A stretch of 64,000 nt of DNA, taken from NCBI GenBank assembly GCA_037577475.1, contig CM075188.1:17008501-17072500 (forward strand), read 5' to 3'. Below the pieces are notes generated by a model that worked only from the letters and a program-made list of their open reading frames with translations, had not been told where the DNA came from and searched no databases. Positions 49,301-58,300 of this stretch are shown piece by piece. This DNA comes from Chaunax sp. Z400. Its lineage: Eukaryota; Chordata; Actinopteri; Lophiiformes; Chaunacidae. Numbering within the stretch: position 1 is the first letter of the stretch; each line of letters opens with the position of its first letter. The position numbers and the translations under genes were made by a program.

Positions 49301-52300
49301 GTAATTGAGATCATGCTGAAAATATACAGAAGTGCATTTGTCAGTTACAATAGCTTTTGTCAGTTACAATAGCTTTCTATTACTGCAGACATTAACATTA
49401 AATATCTATCAATAAAGCTTGAATGTAAGTCCTCAATAGCAGAAAATAGAGGCAACCATGGACATGCAAGATCTATGCAAGGCATTGTGAAGTTGTGCTA
49501 CATAAAGTAATTGATCCAGCCTAGGAAGACGGTGTGAGTGAGAGTGGCACTATATTGCTTCTGTAGTGAAGAAACAAACTATGCAAAAACAATTCAAACA
49601 AGAAGTGTAGTCACCAATACAATCACAATTTGTACATTCACCACATTTAATGATACATGCATGAAATAATAGAAAGAAAATACATAATATCCACGACATG
49701 CCAAAAACCAAGCCTCATTCACTGTTGAAGCACATACTGGTCTGCACCTTAAAACAAACAGGAGTAAAATGTCACCCCTGAAGTCTTTTCAAGTAAACGT
49801 CACAGAAAGCCCAAAGGTGATATGGGCACCTATAAAGTATGTGCATCCAGTGGTTTCCCATCAAACAGCCTTTGCATCTTGAGCAACTCGCTGGTAAGCT
49901 AGCAGCTACTAGAGGTGAGGGGAAAGTTCTTGAGGGCAAGGTGTAACACACTTAGACCAAATCAAATCAATGGATTCAGGCTGAGACAAGGGAGCCCAGC
50001 CTGCATGCTCAGTGCCTGGGGACCCACTGAGTGCACACTCCCAATGACATGCATGGAAACACACACAGAAGCCATGCAGCAGCAACTCACTGACCAAAGC
50101 GGGCAACTCTTCAATATTTGGTAAGGGTATCTCGAAGTGGTCTGGAAAAATGACGAGCTTGGCCTCATCTTCATATTCATAGTCCTCTCCATTAAAATCA
50201 CGGTTGAGCTCTAAGTCTACAGAGCAGGAAGTAAACATCCAATCAGCTGCTGTTACACACTGACTGCTGTCTAACATTACCTGATGATGGTTGCTCTTAG
50301 TTATTTTTATTTTATGTTTGAGTGTGAGGGTTTTTCCTTTTTATGTTGATTAGTTCATTTAGTCTGTACCATGATAGGCTGAGGGTGAAGATGACCGTCG
50401 ATGTTTTTTTTTACTACAGTGACAGGGTGACTTCATACAACGATCATCCTAAGGCACAATTCGTGTGGGGCTATATTTGGGAATTTATCACACACTCTTA
50501 TCACCAGCAACTTATAGTTACTGAGCAGCGCTGAGGTTTTGCATGCTGAAGTCATTATTCATCACACTATCAAAACTAAATCTGCTTGGTACTTTCTTGA
50601 CTAACCATCAGTCTATAAAATATCAGAAAATGTCCATCACATCTTCCTAAAGCCCAAAAATGGTATCTTATTTTGTCCAAACCAGAAGCCCACAATCCAA
50701 AGACAATAAGTCAGTTAAAGCCAGTTATCAGCAAACTGATTCACTATTTCAGTCTTTTCTTTTTAAAGAAAACACTTTTTCTGTTTTTATAACCTTAAAT
50801 GTATATCTTTGGTTTTAGGTTTGTTGTGAAAAAAAAAATTTAAATTAAAAAGGCTCCAGGAAATTTTAATGGATATTTTTCATAATTTTCTTACCTTCAT
50901 CAGATTGAACAATGAATCAATGAAACAAAATAATTTCTAGATTAATCAATGACGAAGATAATTTGTGTCAAACCTTATTTGAGAACAAGACAAAGGGGGC
51001 CATCAAATCCTCTTAAAGAGGAAGCTGAAACATTTTGTTCAGTCAGCGGGTGGATTAATAAACTAGTAATTCTATCTCTTATCAAAATCATATCAAGAAA
51101 AGATTTTTTAAATCTAGAGAGCTGTTCTTCACTTCAGCCAAAAGTCGTGTAATAACTCATGACGAATAGGTTATTGCTGACATTGTTATAGTGTCAACTG
51201 ATTTCATGGTAACATCTGATGTGCGACATGATTAGATCACTGGTCTGGTATGGAGATGACGGCAGACAAACATATGCCCACTGTCACATCAATGATACAC
51301 AACAGGCGACAACAAGAATCATCCCAGAGACACAAATACATTTCTATCAGAGTCAGTTGGTCACTGGAGGGATAACCGAATGTAAAGGCTATTAGATCGA
51401 AGGCAAAATGTCTATTGAGCTCTGGCCAATAAAAAATGAGGTCAAATGGAAGGAATTCCTCCCCTGCCAGGCCAGCTGTGAGGGTGCAAGGGTGAGAAGG
51501 AGGGAGAAAGACACCTGGTCCCCTCCGAGCAGCGTCATAGCTGCAATGGAAGCGTGTCAGCCTCGAGCGGAGGTTGACAGGTGGTGGCAGCTGAGAGGCC
51601 GATGACGAGCCACCCCCTCCCCCCATCGAGGAAGGGGAGGAGGAGGGGAGGAGACAAGGCTTTGATTTAGAACAGTTACCAACCACATATACAAATAAAT
51701 GAGCTAAATTTGGAACACATGAGGAGAGTTCTCATCATGGGAAATATCTGACGCTTTGGGTAAAGGCCAAATGAAGGGGCAGCTGATGGGTCACCACAGT
51801 GCAACAATCAACAAGCACAGAATACTAAGGATCCCCCGCCACGGATGCATTTCATTGAAGAACGACCGTAAGAAGTTATTTCAGTTGTCCATGTTGATTG
51901 CAATTGTTGTCAATTGTGTATCTGAAAGTTCAATTTTCCAAATAATAAAAAACAAATAAAATAAAATGCTTAAATTATCAAATTATCAAAAGGAACCTCC
52001 CCAATACACGTGAGGAAAAAAATGTGTAAAAAATATTTAACGATGTTTGAGTTATGACCCAGAAACCCATATTTGAGACAAATCCTACTCACAAAATAAG
52101 CCAAAATTCAATTTGTAATCATGAAGACAAAACAAATAGAAATGATAAAAGTTCCTAAACTGCAAAAGGTCCTTCTTCAGTATGTGGTTGTTGTGTGTGG
52201 ACGGTTTTGTTGAAAAATATTGAAAAGTATTTGAGATCTGATCCCGAAACAAAACCAACCACCAGAATTAGCCTAAGTCCGATTTTTAAGTATGGAAACA

Positions 52301-55300
52301 GAAAAAAAATAAACCAAAAAAATCCCTAAATAGCAAAAGCACCATTTCAGTACTTTGTTGTGTGTAGGAAGTTTCTTGAAAAAATACTAAACGGTTTTTG
52401 AGTTATGTCCTGGAATCGAAACGTGACGGACAGGTAGAACCCATTCATATATCCCCCTCCTCACTTCATTCATGGTGGGGGATAATATTAACACCCTCTT
52501 GTAATGGAGGGGGTTGTCTAAACAGACAGAGGTATTTCTGACGACATAAATCACATTTACTTCAATATTAAAATATGTAAAATATATTCAGAGCTTTTTT
52601 TTTCTTTTCTTTTTTAATCACCAACAAGATTAATTTTGTTTTCAGTTATAAAGGGAATATCAGTGACCAAGAGTCCATCATCTAACTAATGTTGGAGCAT
52701 GACTGAGGACATGTATTACACATCACATTGCATACATTGACATAATAAGGTATTTGTATGTTACTTTTCGATGTTTCGATAATCTTCAAACTTCAGCCTT
52801 TGACTCTTCCACTTCAACATAAGGTCACTTGAGACAGGTAGAAGTTAAACGTATATAACTAGCATAAATACATACATAACATGAGCAATGACACAATAGA
52901 CCGCCTCGCTCATCGTATCGCAATAAATTGAATCAAAACTCCCAATACAGCCCAATTTATCTGGCAGCTATAATTAGTAGTTACTTTTTAAATTAAGATT
53001 TTTACATTAATAATTTATAATAATATCAAATAGAATGCATTGTTAAAGATTAAAACAATGGTTTCCAACCCATGTTTTATGTTGTTAGTAGTTACTGTAC
53101 ATCAGAGACACATTTCCCTTCATGTAATTTACTTTTCATGGCAACAAAAAAAAAAACTTCCAATATTTCCCACACAAAAAGCAAAGTTTAGATTGCCGTC
53201 TAAGAATTCTAAACAATTTGTAAATGTATTTTTTACCCTCACCAAGGAGGTAAGGTTTTTGCCAGCATTGGACTGTCTTTTTATTACTCAAAAAGTTATA
53301 AACGGTTTTGGTTACATTTTATGGAGCGGCAGAGTATGGCTCAAAGAACAATCCATTACATTTCGGTGACAATCCAGTTCATCATCTGGATATAGAATGC
53401 TTTGAAATGATTCTTTAATACTGCAGGATAGAGGCTGCCTTGATAGAGATTTGCGCTTTCTGAGTGCTGTCTAGTTGTATGTGTATAGTGTGTGTATTTC
53501 TGTATGTATATGTGTATTTTTGTGCATCATAACTCTTGTTTTTTTCTTCTTTTGTGTTAACCTGATCATTTAACACCCCCTTAGATTCATCTTGTAACCC
53601 TTTGAAGGTTGGGAACTACTGGACTTAACTATCAACACTATCTAACTATGCTACAATTAGCTCCACCTCAACCAGCTGCAACATAACAATTCTAGTTACA
53701 CACAGACGCGCCAGTGTTAATCTAATTCTGTTGTATATATCACTCACAGCCACAGGGACTATTTTCTACACAAGTACTTTTACTTTTAAAACTTAAATTA
53801 CATTTTGCTAATAACACTTCAATACAGGGTTTTTTTTTAAATTGTGATTTCTTTTACTTAAGCATAAGAGTACTAGTAGGACCACTACCTCTAACTGAGG
53901 CAAACCAAACTTACCTAGAAACACTTTTCCATTTCTTCGCCTGGGGATGGCGCCGCCTGCAGCTCCTGTGGTTTTCTGTGGGTAAACAGGAAGGAAAAGA
54001 TTACAGTGGGTCGAAGAACCCCCATCCAATTAAAAGACTTTGAATGCGTTTGATGATTATCTTAGTAAAATGCTGTAAAAAGCCGTCATGCTTTGCTGTG
54101 ATCTGCATCTGCAACCCAGATGGTTGTCATTTTGTTAGAAATAGATCCTGGGTGTTCTACTTGCCAGGTTGGGTTACAAGGCAAGGGAAATACCCCTTTC
54201 AATGTCATGTTCAAAATTAAATAATGATAAATGAAACTGCCTCAGTCGTACAGTTTGAAGTGCACACTTTGACTTGGACTGATATCACCTACAGTGTGTA
54301 GTAAATCATATGTTGGTCCTGTCTTTGACTGCATAGTGTGTCATCTTTCTCTTTTTATCTACTTCATACAGTCCAGAGCTGCATACAAGTCCAATAAGAT
54401 CATCAATCTTTAACGGACTGATAGATAAACATTTTCAATCAATCAGTGTCGCCAACTGGTTAACTATCAATCCTATCAAGTTCAGGTTCCTACTTCCTGT
54501 TCCCTCGGTAGGGAGGAGGACACGGCGGCAGACAGACAGAAAGACAGAGAATGCTGACACACTTGCAACCAAATGGACTCATGGGGGGGAAAAACTGCAG
54601 ACACAGAAGCCAGTAGAATGTAAGCAGCTGTTTCTGGCCAGATCCAGGCATGGAAATAGCAGCTCTTTACAAAGCAGAGCTTATCTGAGGGCAATTAGAG
54701 CCAGCAGAGTAGCAACTAAAGCTTTTGTTGTTGACCATCATTTTTGTTTGTAGTTTACAGACAAATAATTTACAAATTTTATAAGAAAAAGAGGACTTGG
54801 TTTTGGGTCCTCTCATGCTTCGTTGAGTTTAGAAGATACAATATAATTAAATTCAATGTAACATGATTCTGAGAAAGTGGAATATTAGACAGACAGACAA
54901 ACAAGACAAGATGGATAGATTCTCTTATTTTACTCTCTTATTATTTCACTCATATTTTAAGTAGTTGTTGAAATCCACTTGTGTCATATAAGATGTTGAT
55001 TAAACAACTTGATTATAGTACAGGCATGGTTGAGGCTGGTCACAATGAAAGGTCACTATACAATGTGCAGTTTTATCACACAACGCAATGCCACAGACGT
55101 CACAGGTTTGGAGTGTGCAGATGGTATCCTGGCTGCAGGAATGTCAATCAGAGCTGTTGTGAATTGAAAGTTCATTTCACTGCTATGAGCCGTCTCCAAT
55201 GTCATTCCACAGAACCACAGAATATGGAAGTAAATCCAACCAACGACATGACCGCAGGGAACTTGTGACCACACCAGACCTGGACCTCCACATCCTGGCT

Positions 55301-58300
55301 TCTTCGCCTTCTTCAGCCACCAGGATGGCTGATGCAATAATTGGTTTGCACAACTAACGAAAACTGTCAGAAACCCTCTCAGGGAGGCTCATCTTGCATG
55401 CTTGACGTCCTCACCAGGGTCTGACTTGACTGCAGTCCAACACTGAAACTGACTTAAGAGGGCCAAGGCTCACCTTCAATGGGATCTGGGATTTTGGAGT
55501 AGTGTTCTCTTAAAGGATGAATCCCAGTTTACGCTGTACTGGGCAGACGGTAGACAGTGTGTGAGGCGTCCTGTGAGCAAATGTCTTACTGATGTCAATG
55601 TTGTGAACAGAGTGCATCATAGTAGCAGTGGGGTTATGGTATGGGCAGGCATTAAGATATGGACAACGAACACGGATGCGTTTTAACGATGGCATTTTCA
55701 ATGGACAGGTATACCGTGATGAGATCCTGAGGCCCATTGAGGTGCCATTGATCCATTGGAATCACATCATGTTGCAGCATAATAATGAATGGCCACATGT
55801 AGCAAGAAACTGTACACATTTCCTGAAGACTAAAAACAGTTCTAGCATGGCCTGCATACTCACCAGTCATGTCACCCACTGAGCATGTTATGATACTCTG
55901 GGTCAACATGTATAACAGCATGTTCCATTTCCTGCCAATATCCAGGATTGAGTAGGAGTGGACCAACATTCCACAGGCCACAATTAACAACCTGACCAAC
56001 TCTACAAGAAGGAGATGTGTCGCATGGCATAAAGCAAATGGTGGTCACACTCGACACTGAATGCTTGTCTGATCCATGCACCCTCCCCCCCTTCGTTGTT
56101 ATTACATTATTGTGTCCAGTCCAAAGCACACCTGTTCAATAATAACGTTATTTCATCAGCATCTTGACAAACCACACCTGTCAGGTGTTGGATTATCTCG
56201 GCAAGGATAACGTCTCACAAACAAAAAAAGTTTGCGCTTAAAATCTGAGAGTTTAAAGTGAAAGTTTTTTGTGCATAAAAAAAAGAACCTAAATAATTTA
56301 CTTATGAAAAATCAGAGCTAAAAAATTAGTGCTATGTTTACATTTCTAGTTGAGTGTATATTGAATTGTGTGGTGGCCTGTAAACAAATTTCAGATGTTT
56401 GCATTTTCTGCTGTGCTGCATTGTAATGACCATAATACCCTTTTCGCTTTGGAAATCAATTTTCTTTTAAGAATTGAATGTGCATCAAATGAAAAGTGTC
56501 TCAGATTTCTACAGTACCAGAACCAAATGACCATGTTCTTTCTGGGAAACTTCATAGTAAATAATTGGGAAATGAGAGAATATAAAGCATTACCAATACA
56601 GCAACAGCGAGGCAGTGTGAAAGGTTATAGTTGTGATACAGGACTACAGATAGATACAGAGCTTAAAGCACAGTCCTCAGTCTGAAGGTCAAAACATTAA
56701 GGCTGAATAAAAACAAAGTCATCTTTCTCAAATTAAATGTTGATGACTGAGCATTCAAGCTTCCATAATATGTACAGGATACAATGCAATTTAGTGACTA
56801 CTATTTAAAATAATGCCATCATGATAATAGCAATGCAGATCACACAGCACACACATTTATCTAAAATACCTTGCAGTATTACATCCTCCAGCAGTGCTTA
56901 ACCTGAAATCCTGACCGTGTTAATGAGATGGTCTACCAGCTTAAATACATGTCTATTCATATGCCAGCCTCCACTTAAAGATGTGCACAGGAGGAGCTGA
57001 CAAACACATTACTTTATATAATTATAATGCTAATACTTATATCTGTTTACAGAAAAATTTGAGTTTTATAACCCGTTTATTAAATCTTTATTGTGCTAAT
57101 ACTTGTTAACAATAGGATAAAGTGTTAACGATTTTTCAATTCCACCTTTCTACTTTTCCATATTACATGACACACAAAGTGTCAACATTTTGCGTGTAAC
57201 AATATCAAATATGAATTAAATTGATTCTTCATATTTCTATACAATTTGTCTGCAATTGAGATCTGCCTCACGCTGTCAAAGGTCTGTATCATTATCAAAA
57301 CTGATGAGGAGGTCATTTTGTACCTTGTATTCTATTAGACTTATGTTCTATCCTTGAAATAATATAATCTAATGTGAATGTTTCCCTTATTGTCTTTCAT
57401 TGATTGCAAAGCCCTTTGTAATGTGATTAATAAAAGTACTATATAAACCAGAATGCCATTAAAAACCATGACCCACCAGAAAAACAGTGCAGGGGGAAAA
57501 CATACCTCCTTGACATGCCGTTTGAGGTGCATGTAAACACTCTGTCCAGTTTTGCGATAATGTCTCTCCACATGTTCTCGTCCAAAGCCCAGGAATGTGT
57601 TCATACACACATACAGTCCTCCCTCTGACTCCTGCAGGTCAAAGCAAACAGTAGCAATTATCAGTTGCTTGAGGTGGACAACCATCAAAAAAGGTGAACA
57701 TTTAGGACGTAAAAACCCTATTATCATACAATATCCTAGGCCTGGGAATATGGATCTGCTATATTTATGCTCCCTGATTTCAGAGAAAATGACTTACAGT
57801 GTGTTTTTTATACCCTTAACAAAGTATTTCTAATTTTACACACAGAGGAAAAGCAGAGTTTTAGCTCCATTAAAAAATAATTCACAGCATAAAACAGGAC
57901 AAAGACAATAATTTCCGTAAAAAGAAATGACTGTCTTGACTAAAACAATACTCTGTTCCACACTACCTGGCACAAATCATAAAAGCTCAACACAACATGG
58001 ACAATGGGAATGCAAGTCAGAGATGTGTTCCAATGATTCTGGCATCTTGCATCTTGCATCTTGCCAAAAATCCTTTCCAGCATTCTTACACAGGCAAAGA
58101 AATCTCACTTAAATCGAGAAAATGCCTGCCGCTGCAGAGCTTGGCTATTACTCTAAATCCATAAAATCACAGTTGCTTTTTAAAGTTATTTTAGCCAAAG
58201 AATATCTCAAAAATAATAATTTTTTTTCATAAAAGCAATTTTAAAGATCAACTTTTCTTTTTCAACAAAAGTATATGTGTGTCATTGACAAAGTAATTCC

